From Sclerodactyla briareus (lineage: Eukaryota > Echinodermata > Holothuroidea > Dendrochirotida > Sclerodactylidae), in assembly GCA_026419785.1 (NCBI GenBank), contig JAODTK010000333.1:248001-312000 (forward strand): a stretch of DNA of 64,000 nucleotides, written 5' to 3'. The notes below the pieces were generated by a model that made no database searches, was not told the origin of the DNA, and worked only from the letters and a program-made list of their open reading frames with translations. Position numbers and translations under genes: made by a program. Shown in pieces: positions 46,550 to 56,758 of this stretch. Every line of letters starts with the position of its first letter. Positions within the stretch are counted from its first letter, which is position 1.

Positions 46550-46849
46550 TCCAGTGACTCCAGTCAATGTTACCATTGTTGGGGGATAGGTAGCCCATAC
46601 CCAACACCTGGGGAGGAAACGAGTAGTTCAGCAAAATTGATGTAATTTCTAATTTCAGTGGCTTTAAATTGTTCCTGGGGACAGTCTATTTCAACCTCTC
46701 AATTATGTGAAGTCATGGTCGTAGCTGCATATATGACACGGGTACAAAATATAGGATAATCTTAACACTGCTTTAAAAGAGGCTCCAGTTAATATAAATT
46801 CAGCACAGTTTCCTGGGTCCGCATTGCCCAGTGTTTATTAATTTATAGT
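46550..46849. other. Unassigned sequence
   Basis: Nothing recognisable. Confidence 0.35.
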
Positions 46850-48430
46850 CAGTGTAGGGGGGCCCAGAAGAGGTGATGACAGGCAGAAGTGAACAATTAG
46901 GCTAGGTAAAAAAGGCAGGTTTTGACAAGAAATGAAAGACCTGTCAGTAAAGATAGGATAATAGTTTAAATGAATGCAAATAACATATCAGGGGTTAACT
47001 CCAAATAGAGATCGTTCTGCAACATCTTGTTATTAATAGCATGCTTTTATAATAGTGATGTCAGCATCATGCATGTCAGCTAGGGTGCCCAAGACAAACC
47101 ATTCGCTAGAGGTTGTTGCAGGAAATGTTGTTATTTGACATTTTTTGGTCATAAGTGACCTTGAATGACCTTCGATGGACAGTGCGGTTTTATGAAAAAT
47201 GTTACCCTTGATAATATGCAGCATTGCCCCAAAAATTAGCCATATCGCACACAGTCCTAGAAACGTTATGCAGGAAAATTTTGAAATGGTATTGGCAGTT
47301 TGGTGATGTGATCTTGAATGACTTTTGATGATATGACGGTTTTTTTTTTTATGGAAAATGCTTGTCTTCATGTGATGCACCAAGCCCTAAAAGTATTAGG
47401 TAATCAGATACACACACCCAGTGCATCCCCCCCCCCCCAAAAAAAAAGGTATCAAAACCAACCTTTGACCCCTTAAAACTTGAAGACCAGGTGTCAGATT
47501 GAAGCGAGAGTTTGTCTATGTAGCACACAGAGCTCTATCACATATCCAAAAAATTAAGTTTTCATGTCTTTGTCATAAACTCTAAAATAGCACATTTTTC
47601 CAAGACTTCCCCTTTGACCTTGACCGGTCATGGAGGTTGGTGACCACCCAATGCAAAAATCACCATGACAAATCTCTACGAACACTCATTTGATCATTGA
47701 CCCTTTTACCAAAACTTTGAAAATGGTTAAATTTATTGCAAATTAGTCAATTAAAGACCTTCAAGACCTGACACTGTTGTTGAATTGATCAGGATGGAGG
47801 TTTTTGTACCATCTCCACGAGGTTTCATGGAAATTCAACTAACTTCAAAATCTGCATAAATTATTCGAATTATAATACTAATGCAAATTAGTCACATTAA
47901 ATGACCTCTGGTGACCTCGTTACTACTGCAAACTTCATCGACTATAAATAAACAATCTCCACCAAGTTTCATGAGAATCAACAAACTTTCAAAAATCACA
48001 TAAATTATGCAAATTATACTACTTAAATGCAAATTAGTCACATTAAATGACCTCTGGTGACCTCGTTACTACTGCAAACTTCATCGACTATAAATAAACA
48101 ATCTCCACCAAGTTTCATGAGAATCAACAAACTTTCAAAAATCACATAAATTATGCAAATTAGGACTATTTAATTAGCACATATAATGCTGGATACTAAT
48201 CAGTTCATCCACACTTCATAGTTGGTATATATGCTGAACTGCATCACCAATGCAGCTACCAATCAAAAACGGATCTTCTGGTCGATATGTCATTGTCACA
48301 GTTCCCTTTTCAAAATGTCAATTGACCTAGGTACCCTACATATAAAGATCACACACATTTTCATAAAGTTCAAATTATGCATGTGCGTTGCACATATGGA
48401 AAGCACAACCCCTATTGTTCTTAGCATATA
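46850..48430 (+). mobile_element. Dispersed repeat family C, copy 1
   Basis: It shares its start (GGGGGGCCCAGAAGAGGTGATGACAGGC) and block order with 57490 onward and 56770 onward. The blocks include AAGTGACCTTGAATGACC...GACGGTTTT, AGACACACACCC..., TTTGACCCCTT.AAACTTGAAGACCA, GTCAGAT.GAAGCG.GAG, ACACAGAGCTCTATCA, ACATTTTTCC...TTTGACC and the AAATTAGTCACATTAAATGACCTC block. The final part (48170-48420) aligns with 60200-60360. No protein is encoded. Confidence 0.75.
47738..48162 (+). repeat. 145-146-bp tandem repeat inside family C copy 1
   Basis: The segment 47881-48026 is followed by 48027-48162, identical over its 136 bases. The preceding unit (47738-47882) is clearly related but diverged. 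Each unit holds ATGCAAATTAGTCACATTAA, TGACCTCTGGTGACCTCG, CCACCAAGTTTCATGAGAAT and CATAAATTATGCAAATTA. Confidence 0.9.
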
Positions 48431-48802
48431 TATTGCCCTCTACCACTCTGTGGTAACAAACAGTAGAACTCACATAGTGACTATAAAGAGGAGAGAGGTG
48501 GTGGTGTAGGGGGGGGGGACTTGAACTAAACTTGACAACCAATTCAGACATAATGTTGTGCCAGCCAGACTTATCTACCTACAGTCTCCATAGAACATTT
48601 AAATTCAGTTAGGTGTACATTCATATTGTTACAGCAGTTCTGTATCAGCCAGAAGAGGCAAGGAATCTCTATGCAAAGTTGCATTCTTGTTTAGTTGTTT
48701 CAGGGGTGTACCTGTTTTATGGCTCCCATACCCAGAACCTGTGCGGTCAGAACTATCGAGAGGATAGGGTTGCAGCAATGTGGTCTATACAGTTCATGGA
48801 CT
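48431..48802. other. Unassigned sequence
   Basis: Nothing recognisable beyond a short G run at 48510-48518. Confidence 0.4.
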
Positions 48803-49213
48803 TTGCTGGTGATTTGATTTGAATTCTACCCGAGTTCAGGAAGGCAAGTGTGGTTCAGATGATATCAAGGCAGGGAGGGGGGAGGGGCATAACCAATCCC
48901 AACCTGGGCAATGAGGACAATGAGTGAACTCCAGGACCCACTTTCTCAGAACCTGGAAGAGCAAATGTTCAAGTTCAATGTGACGATCACAGCCTGACCA
49001 AGTGGGGACTTATTGCAAATAACTGCACCAAACCGAATAACCCCAGAAATTTTCTGCATTAAAAAGCAGAATCATGAAGTGAAGACCAAGACCTTGTCCA
49101 TCGCAATTGCTAATACAGCCACCTATAAGGAAAAGCATCCAGTGACTGGTGGAATTCAAACCATGACCATTTGCTTGTAAAGCGTCACTGATACCACTCT
49201 GCCATTCTTCCAG
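48803..49213 (-). mobile_element. tRNA-derived SINE (family S), copy 2
   Basis: On the minus strand the head begins GGAAGAATGGCAGAGTGG. It has a good A-box TGGCAGAGTGG (49194-49204) and B-box GGTTTGAATTCC (49151-49162), and the body continues GGTGGCTGTATTAGC. It ends in a short AAATCAAATC tail (48805-48815 on plus). It aligns block by block with 41919-42432, but copy 1 keeps the better B-box and copy 2 the better A-box. Confidence 0.75.
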
Positions 49214-49224
49214 TAATGCCCTTA

Positions 49225-49400
49225 AAGTTTGTATGTTCTATGATGGGTGTGGTGCAGGGTCAGGAGGTAAATCTGTTGGGGAGTCAGGGTCCTAGAACAA
49301 GATCAAGATCCTGTATGCTGTGTGGTTCTATGATAGGTGTGCTCTTGGTGCGGGGTCAGGTGAATCTGTTCGGACATCAGGTATCCGGTATGCTGTAGTT
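49225..49400 (+). repeat. Imperfect direct duplication
   Basis: GTTCTATGATGGGTGTGGTGCAGGGTCAGGAGGTAAATCTGTT...TCAGG is repeated as GTTCTATGATAGGTGTGCTCTTGGTGCGGGGTCAGGTGAATCTGTT...TCAGG. The spacing is about 95 bp. Confidence 0.5.
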
Positions 49401-50544
49401 GGGACATTAGTGTCCCAGTATGCTGGTGGCATTCCGTAGAGGCCACTGAATCTGTTCTACCTAGGCAGTGTCATCAGTTGCTTTGTGTCTTGAGAGCCCA
49501 AGGTTAGTTACTCATTATTAACAGAAGTTCATGATGATAGATCCTTACCACTTTTGGGTGTTGTTGACAGTTTCTAATAATGAAGAAGATCCGATGACGC
49601 TGTTCACCCATCAATCATACTTGTTCTGTTACTCGACAACAGCAGTGTGATGCAGTCGAGCAAGTTGTAGGTGGTGAATAGCATTTCCCACTTGGCAGTT
49701 AACTGACAGTTGAACCAGACCAGTTCCCATGGTAATCAATGAGGACCTAGCCCCTCCCTACCCGACTGTACATTTACAGTGTTGTTTTCAAACGGCCATA
49801 TGTGAACATATAGCCTTGGAGCTGTACAAAAAGATACAAAACTGTCCCTACCTTTACACCTTCTATTTTTTTGTACATCATTATTATCAACGGGTTTCAA
49901 ATGTACATCTGTATTAAAACAAATTAATGGGAAGATGGTACAATGCTTGGTAGCTATTACAGTTGTCCTCCAGGCTTTGTGGTCTAGCAGGGAGATTAGT
50001 TCAGTCTCCCGTCCTTTTCGTACGACATGCAGTGTTTTCCTGAAGCTCAAATTCATCCCTAAATGTTGCCCTGGGGGGGTTTGGAGAGGGGCCAGGTTCT
50101 TATGTCCAATGTGTGAGTTACCCCACCATTCTAACAGTTGATCAAGGACATTGCTCTGGCATGCCGTGAAAACTATAACAAGATAAACCCAATCAATTGG
50201 GTGTATTTAGTACAAACATCAATGTCTATTATCAGGGCCTGACAGCCAATGTGCAATCAACAAAATTTAGAAATGAGCCCATATTGTGGCCATAAAAGGG
50301 TGAGGAAATACCAAAAAGATTAGGAACTATGTCATAAAATTCTATCTTGGCAATTTCATTAGAAATTTGTGAGTAGTTGACCAGGATCCTTCAAATGGGG
50401 TATACTAACATCCATGACTCCTGGTGCTATGGTACCTATCGCTATGGCACCTGCTCCATAATAAATCCGACCTCTATTTGATTACATAAGAGATAACCAC
50501 TGTCATACTAGTCTCAGGACATTTATCTCATATCTACACTGTAG
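49401..50544. other. Unassigned sequence
   Basis: On the minus strand around 49920-50060 two overlapping frames both look fairly natural (MNLSFRKTLHVVRKGRETEL and DEFELQENTACRTKRTGD), so neither can be preferred. No splice structure is clear. Confidence 0.35.
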
Positions 50545-50785
50545 AATGAGAACAGGACATTTGTGGCCTACATGCAGCAACAATCATACACACTTCGCTG
50601 ACCGTCAGAACACTATTGTGGAAAGGCAAGTGGGTATCATAAAGAATCTGAGACAGCTGTCCACCGCTTTTCTCTCCCAATCCGACCAGGCTCTGAGGGT
50701 TATAGCTGAGAGACAAATACACCTCTCAAAGTTGACAATGTTCAACAATACTTCACCATGTATTCGTTATCAGTCTTCATATTGA
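50545..50785 (+). CDS. Candidate exon, unrecognised protein, one frameshift
   Basis: After a plausible acceptor (tctacactgtag) the frame reads NENRTFVAYMQQQSYTLR. A single-base shift near 50598 leads into ADRQNTIVERQVGIIKNLRQ, then LSTAFLSQSDQALRVIAERQ and IHLSKL, ending at TGA 50783-50785. The composition, with heptad-like Leu/Ile/Val spacing, suggests a helical, possibly coiled-coil region. Such tails follow Myb/SANT-type DNA-binding domains in some proteins, but no such domain is visible here, so the function is unknown. It could be the last exon of a host gene or a mobile-element protein. Confidence 0.4.
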
Positions 50786-51585
50786 GAAATGACCCTATAG
50801 CACTTTTTGTGTTACACAATTTCAGGCGGATCAGGGAAGGAGAGAGGCCTCTGTGTTGATGAAGGTCATAAATACTAGAACTACATGTCGTCTCCAAATC
50901 AAAAGTGTACATTCCAAAGTGACGTTGTATCCAAAAAAACAACAACATACAAATTGCTTGATACATTGTTTAGCTCAACAATGAATAGAAACAGTATGAA
51001 GATCAAGACTTAGGGATGCCAGGCCACATCATAAGATAGTGTGTCAAGAAGCGCATCATGTCATTTATCAATGTGGCCGGTTGTTCCAGCCATAACAGAC
51101 AAGGCCTTGTTCCAACCTGAACCCCACCCCCCATGCAAAAAGAGTAACGTAGCACGATACAATATGCAAACGTGTGACCCAGCTCTAAAGTCAGAGAGAT
51201 GTTATGGTGCTTTGTGCAACTGTCAGATTGCATCAGTAAATAATAATTTCTGAATTAAGTGGCCATGTCGACCAATAGCCATCCTTGGTATGTGGAGGTA
51301 GACATGTTGATGCAACGGAGCAACACGGGAAGAGTTAGGAATATAGTTTGTAACACGGCATATAGCATGTATTGTAATGCATAGACAATCCAGAGAGAAT
51401 GAGACTTGGTCTCTCTGATTTCAGAAGCGACCCTCAGCAAATCTTGAAAGAATTGCAAGACAAAGAAATGTTTTACCCTAATCTCCGGAACATTCACCCT
51501 GCTAGCTATTTCACCTTTACAATAAATTACAATTTACTATATCTGGATAAAATATAAACCCCTAAACTATGTAAGCCTGTACCAC
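50786..51585. other. Unassigned sequence
   Basis: Nothing recognisable. Confidence 0.4.
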
Positions 51586-51805
51586 TGATCCTTCTGATTG
51601 GAGGTCTTGGCCGATGGCTCTTTCTCTTTTCTTTCCACTCTTAGTAATCGGGAAGACTTAACTTGAAGGTCAACTCTCACAATCGAAGTGCTCCTCGTTT
51701 CACCTGTATCTCTCATAGGTACCATCAAACATCTCAATGACCAGAGTGGGAATTGAACTTAGGAAACCACTGTTCCAATTCAACCACAGAACTAACACAT
51801 CTATC
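51586..51805 (-). mobile_element. tRNA-derived SINE candidate
   Basis: On the minus strand, TTAGTTCTGTGGTTG (51781-51795) resembles an A-box region and AGTTCAATTCC (51749-51759) a B-box, with tRNA-like spacing. The sequence then continues CACTCTGGTCATTGAGATG. The 3' edge is not defined. Confidence 0.45.
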
Positions 51806-53945
51806 TCGATGTGAGTCTCATGTAAGCCTTTACATACCGTATAATTAGTAATAAACGCCCCGGGGGCCTCACATTTTCAAAGAGGGGAGCGATTATTCGA
51901 GGGTAATTTTCTGAGGCTTCTAAAATTTCATATAATGCAATTTGCTACTCCTAAATACTATAAATTTGTGTGCAGCAGTCAATGCTGATTTTTCACTGTA
52001 TCACTTGGTGAAATATGCTTCCTTACTTTTATTGAAACCTTCCAAAGGTGGGGGGATTTGGTAGAATCATTCAGAAATTAAGATACGGTCAGTTGCCTAA
52101 CGCACATCTGTATCTTGAGCCCCAACTACATGATACTGCATTCATATCAAAACACGGTCAAACAAATTTGAATCAGGCTGTATGGCAGTGCATCAGCCTC
52201 GTGATCAAGTCCATAAGCTTGGCTTATTACCATTTTGTCTGCCACGTATTAACCTGAAATATAGGCTATAAGAACTGAGCAATTATGGTCAAGGATGCCA
52301 TATATCATACTCAACTCATTTTGAAAACGGATCCTCTTCCAATCCTTCACCTTTTGCAGTCAAGTTTTAACAGGGGAATTGTTCTCGATGATGAGAGCTA
52401 AATCGAGTGGCGAACGCCCTCATTGACAGATTGGCTCCAATTCACGTTAGCCATCCTGTGTGTAGCTGGCCTGGCTGGTCTCTATAACACACGACAATCA
52501 TGAACATTTCTGATTGGCTGGAGACTGAATCATCGCAAATTTGTTATAGAAGATCAAACAAGCAGCAGAGTTCAGGGACAAATTTCAACACCAGTTCCCA
52601 GTTTTTAATTATGGATCTCATTTATGCTCCTTCAATAGAATGGAATGTTGGTGTAACCAAAATCCAAATGGCAAAGGTTCTCTTTTCTGACTGTGCACAT
52701 TGGCCAGCCCTCTCCATCGACAGCGAAACCTACCCGCAGAAATTATACGAGGGCCTCCATCCATACAGTCAGGTGCCAGTCAATTTGTATGATAGCCGAC
52801 ACAGCACTCGAAGACAGTCAGCACGTGGTTGACTCTCTGACTTCTACTAGCTGATCGATTGAGCCAAGGCTCCGCGAGTTTCACCGTGATACTGATTGTC
52901 CCCTGCAGTGGGATATAATGAAGAACGCTTATAGCCATTCCTCCCAAAACACACATCAAGACCTACAAATATGGCTTCAGAAATCTGCTTTCAAGACGTT
53001 GCCTTGATATTTTACCTACATGCCACATTCTGATAGAGCGCAGTGGTCATGTGGCATAGGTGAGGAGAGGGCCTAGCGATCCTCCCCCCTTGCCAAATTT
53101 GGCAGGTTAGCCATGTTGCATTATTGACCTAATTTGGTCAAATAAGCCATGCCCACTATATGAAGCATGTAACTTAGCTGCTATTGTAACTGATTAATGG
53201 CTGTTACCAATACAACATGCAGGAAAAAATGAAAAGTTTTCTATGTTCCCTGTTCAAGTCATTGTGGTCAATAATTGAGCAGTTGACTAAAATGTCCCCA
53301 AATGAGCCAGGAAATAAAAGAGATAGTGGTCTCTTGACTACCGCAAAGACCTGTATTCTTTTTTGAAAAAACATCAAGCCAGTCAATGTAACGTTTCCAT
53401 GTTATAAGATTTTCAGATGAGAAACAAAACAAGTATTGGCTAATCCATTCAAGCCTGGTCGAGGTTTGCAAGCAAAGCGTAACACCACCACACATACAAC
53501 ATGATTCATAGTTCACTTCGACTACACAGGAATCAATGTAACAAATACACACAACCACAGAGCTTCAAAGATTCCGGGTAATATTACAATTTATGGCCCT
53601 GTTTTTTTAACCAGCAATGTTCACAGCTCTGGAACACAAAAAGAATGGCAATGTGTGATGTTTTTGTAAGAGCCAGTCTGTGCATGGGCAATTTGAGTGA
53701 AATGTATGAACCATAGCACAGGTCCAAGCGAAGCATCCATACCTCTACCTGTGTACTATTCTACATCTCTCTACACTCATATAAAAGCCACCGGCACAGA
53801 TCATCACCTGCTTGTTCAGCCAAAAGTCGATGTTGCAGAGCAGTTTTTATAACGCTAGCTATGATGTAGAAGAAACAACCAACCAAACCCTTCTATTCAC
53901 CATTCTAAAAGTATTCCATCTCTTCTGATCAATTCCAAATGGGAA
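51806..53945. other. Unassigned sequence
   Basis: The longest plus-strand frame (52500-52832, 110 codons) has no motif or splice signals. No repeat shared with the rest of the window was noticed. Confidence 0.4.
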
Positions 53946-54190
53946 TCCCAGCTCAGTCACCAGACTGCATACTCTGCCAGGATGTCCCCGACAAAGAAAG
54001 GAGGTGTTGTGGAGTGAGGGAAAGACTGAGGTTCGAGCCCCGCGAGCTTCTCCCTGGGTGCTCTGTAGGACGTGTTGGGGAGGGAAGTTTTTCAGGACTG
54101 CCTCTGCACAGAACTAGCAGCTGACGGATCCTGTTTGACGCGTCCTGTCATTAGAGAAGTCGACATAGAAAGGACCATCATCTAAACGGA
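53946..54190 (+). mobile_element. SINE-like element
   Basis: A B-box-like GGTTCGAGCCC (54030-54040) is followed by CTTCTCCCTGGGTGCTC (54046-54062). This matches the CTGGGTGCTC order seen after the B-box at 12190-12259. The A-box half is not recognisable. Dispersed repeat D follows closely. Confidence 0.35.
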
Positions 54191-54217
54191 AGGATCAGAA
54201 TGAACACAAGGCCCACA

Positions 54218-54416
54218 GGGTCTCGCATGGTTGCGCGATCAGTGATTTCTTCTTTTAGGCACCATGCATGCAAACATTCAAGGCATGCCATCTGTGCTAA
54301 GATTCGGTATTAGCATTTAACAGAAACAGCCTACAACTCAGTGACCAATTTCAAATTGTAAGGACTGACTTTGACAATGTCTAGTGAAGGAGTAAAAGTT
54401 TTGTGGAACTGTGACT
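54218..54416 (+). repeat. Dispersed repeat D, copy 2
   Basis: It aligns with 46165-46358 through GTCTCGCATGGTTGCGCGAT, TTTTAGGCACCATG, GGTATTAGCATTTAACAG and AAATTGTAAGGACTGA. A third fragment is at 21208-21238. Origin unknown. Confidence 0.65.
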
Positions 54417-54609
54417 AAATTCCCCCCTGTAAATTGAGAAACAATTAGCCAACAGAAATGCCATGACCCATTTCCTCACTTTCAATATCCTCGAATATTC
54501 TTTGAAAGGTTCATGGAAATCAAACAACTTTGAAATTTGGATAACACCATGCAAAAAAGGACACACTGAATGACCTCCAGTGTCCTCCAGTCTATGTAAA
54601 AATGTTGTA
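54417..54609. repeat. Short family C-like fragment
   Basis: TTCATGGAAATCAAACAACTTTGAAATTTGGATAA followed by AATGACCTCCAGTGTCCTCC resembles the CATGAGAATCAACAAACTTTC...ATGACCTCTGGTGACCTC block of family C. Confidence 0.35.
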
Positions 54610-55047
54610 CCGTATTCATTCCGCTAGCGCCCATCTCCCGTAAGCGCCCACCAAACATTTTTTGCAAGCAGATCGATTACCCATACCACGTCTGGGCTGC
54701 AGCAAATTGCAACATTTATTGCTCGAAATTGAACAATAGTACCTAAACCACACATTCAAAAATTGCACCGGTTGAGGCAAACAATGTCTTGGTTTTCTCT
54801 TTTCAACGTGCAGTGCTTCACCTCCCCCACCCCTTACAACCCAACCCACAGAAAAAAAACCTACACACCAAAACGTCGTTCATTCTACTGTAAACTAGGG
54901 TTATTATGCGGTGCATCCGCTTATACTCAGTACAGTTACATGGTATAACACGCTGACATGTTCGTGATTATCAAAAAATTAAATATACTCCGTGAGGCCC
55001 ATCCTTGAAACTTGCAAGCGCCCTGGGCGTTAGCGGAATGAATAACG
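54610..55047. mobile_element. MITE with 23-bp terminal inverted repeats and TA target site
   Basis: The left end (54610-54632, CCGTATTCATTCCGCTAGCG plus CCC) pairs with the right end (55025-55047, in reverse complement CGTTATTCATTCCGCTAACG plus CCC) at 20 of 23 positions. TA flanks both sides (54608-54609 and 55048-55049). Next to each end is a second GCGCCC/GGGCGC word. The interior is AT-rich and encodes nothing. A TA duplication is typical of Tc1/mariner-type and some related transposases; the source transposase is not in the window. Confidence 0.75.
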
Positions 55048-55049
55048 TA

Positions 55050-55979
55050 ATAATATTCATAATATACAATGTTATCTAGCGAAAAATCATAGAAATAAGT
55101 GGTGAGGGAATGAAAAAAAGAATAATAGCAATTAGCAAAGTGATCAAGTAGATGATGACATGTAATGGTATACCAAACTCTAAATATTTTAAAAACACAT
55201 AATGGGCCATCATTCACTACACCCCTTGGAACATAGCAAAAACCTAACACCAGACTGGGGGTATTTAGCAGGATCATACCTACTGTACCCTGGAACTCTC
55301 CCATTATAAACCAATACTTAACCAAACAGTTAATAGTCCTTCAGATTACTGTATTGTCAAACAATGAAGGAACCCTATGGCCCCACGTAACTCACAGTGG
55401 ATATTTGGTCATTATCCAATAAAGTTATCATAACATATACATCAAAGGTATGCCCTTATATATACATTCTAGGAATCCAGTAATTTCCCTAGGGGAGTTC
55501 CCACACCCCTTCACAGCTACTTGCAGCATCCCCTGTCTAGAGGGAAAAGCATCTATTAGGCCCTCTCCTTAAGGGTAACCTGACACCCTCAGGCTGTGGC
55601 GTGGACATGTAGGCCCGACTGTGTGGCTGAAGTTAAGTTATGCTATATAAGTGATATAAGGGGAACTCCACTGTAACTCAGCGATCCATCAAGTGTGCTG
55701 CAACCCATGTGCCTCTACTTTTGTTCAACAGGTATTTGCCCATGAAGTGATATGAATAGACAATAAATGAAATCTCTGTGGGTTACAGATAAGAATACTA
55801 GTTCAGATGAATGTAAATACCATACCTGAGGGGATGAAAGTTAAAATGAGTAACCAGAAAGCCAAAAGGCTTAGTGGTTACCTTGACTATTCCTGACAAC
55901 CTATCGCTAGGAACAAGACAAATGGAAGATTTCACCAGCGCCATGGCCCATATGGGCAACATAAACAAATGACAAAATT
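55050..55979. other. Unassigned sequence
   Basis: Nothing recognisable. The left part of the family B copy may start slightly before 55980. Confidence 0.4.
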
Positions 55980-56758
55980 TCCGTTTATCCCAACCAAACC
56001 AATAGGTTCCTATACTGTTGATAAGAACAAGCTTCACACTGAATTTAGACGATTTCAGACTCGAAGCGATTAGTGTTTCAATCCAAAATTGGTTAAAATA
56101 TCGACTTTTCACTAATTCTGTTTTTGACCCAAAATTCACCCCGACCCTATACCAAAAACACTAGGGTTCTTGTGCTCCCATGAGAAAGCTACACACCAAA
56201 TTTCAACCGGAATCAGACCACCATTCTGGACCTTAGCATGTTTACAACGGTTTTTTCAACTTTGACCTCTGGTGACCTCAGATGACCTCTGACCTGACCC
56301 AAAACAATAGGGTCATGTACTCATCATGGGAAAACCAAATACCAAGAATGAGGTTCATCCTCAGCGGGGTCGAGGTATTTGTTCAACAGCCAAAAATTGG
56401 CAAATATATCGACTTTTCAAATTTCTATTTGACCAAAATTCACCAAATTATACAAAAAACCAATTAGGGTTCATGTATCCCATAAGAAAGCTACACACTA
56501 ATTTTCTACCTGATCAGATCAACCGGTCTGGACTTATCATGTCCACATGGTTTTCAGACTTTGACCTCTGGTGACCAGACCTGACCAAAACAATAGGGTT
56601 TATGTGCTCATCATGGGGAACACACATATCACAAGTATGAGCTCCATTCTACAGGTGGGTCGAGTATCGTGGTTACAAGCGGCGTCACATGCATCCACAC
56701 ACACACACCACACACACACTGTCATGATACGTAGATTCCTCTGACTTCGTCAAGGAAT
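55980..56758 (+). mobile_element. Family B copy 2 (about two and a half units plus (AC)n and hairpin)
   Basis: The unit landmarks of copy 1 recur (ACCAATAGGTTCCTATACT, AAAGCTACACACCAAATTT, ACTCATCATGGG, GGGTCGAG). A very clean TGACCT ladder lies at 56263-56300. The copy ends in an AC tract (56697-56720) and hairpin ATTCCTCTGAC/GTCAAGGAAT (56734-56758), just like copy 1 with far fewer units. Confidence 0.85.

Noticed and set aside
52500..52832. 110-codon plus-strand frame with ATG
   Set aside because: No motif, no splice sites and no second-exon support. It cannot be distinguished from chance.
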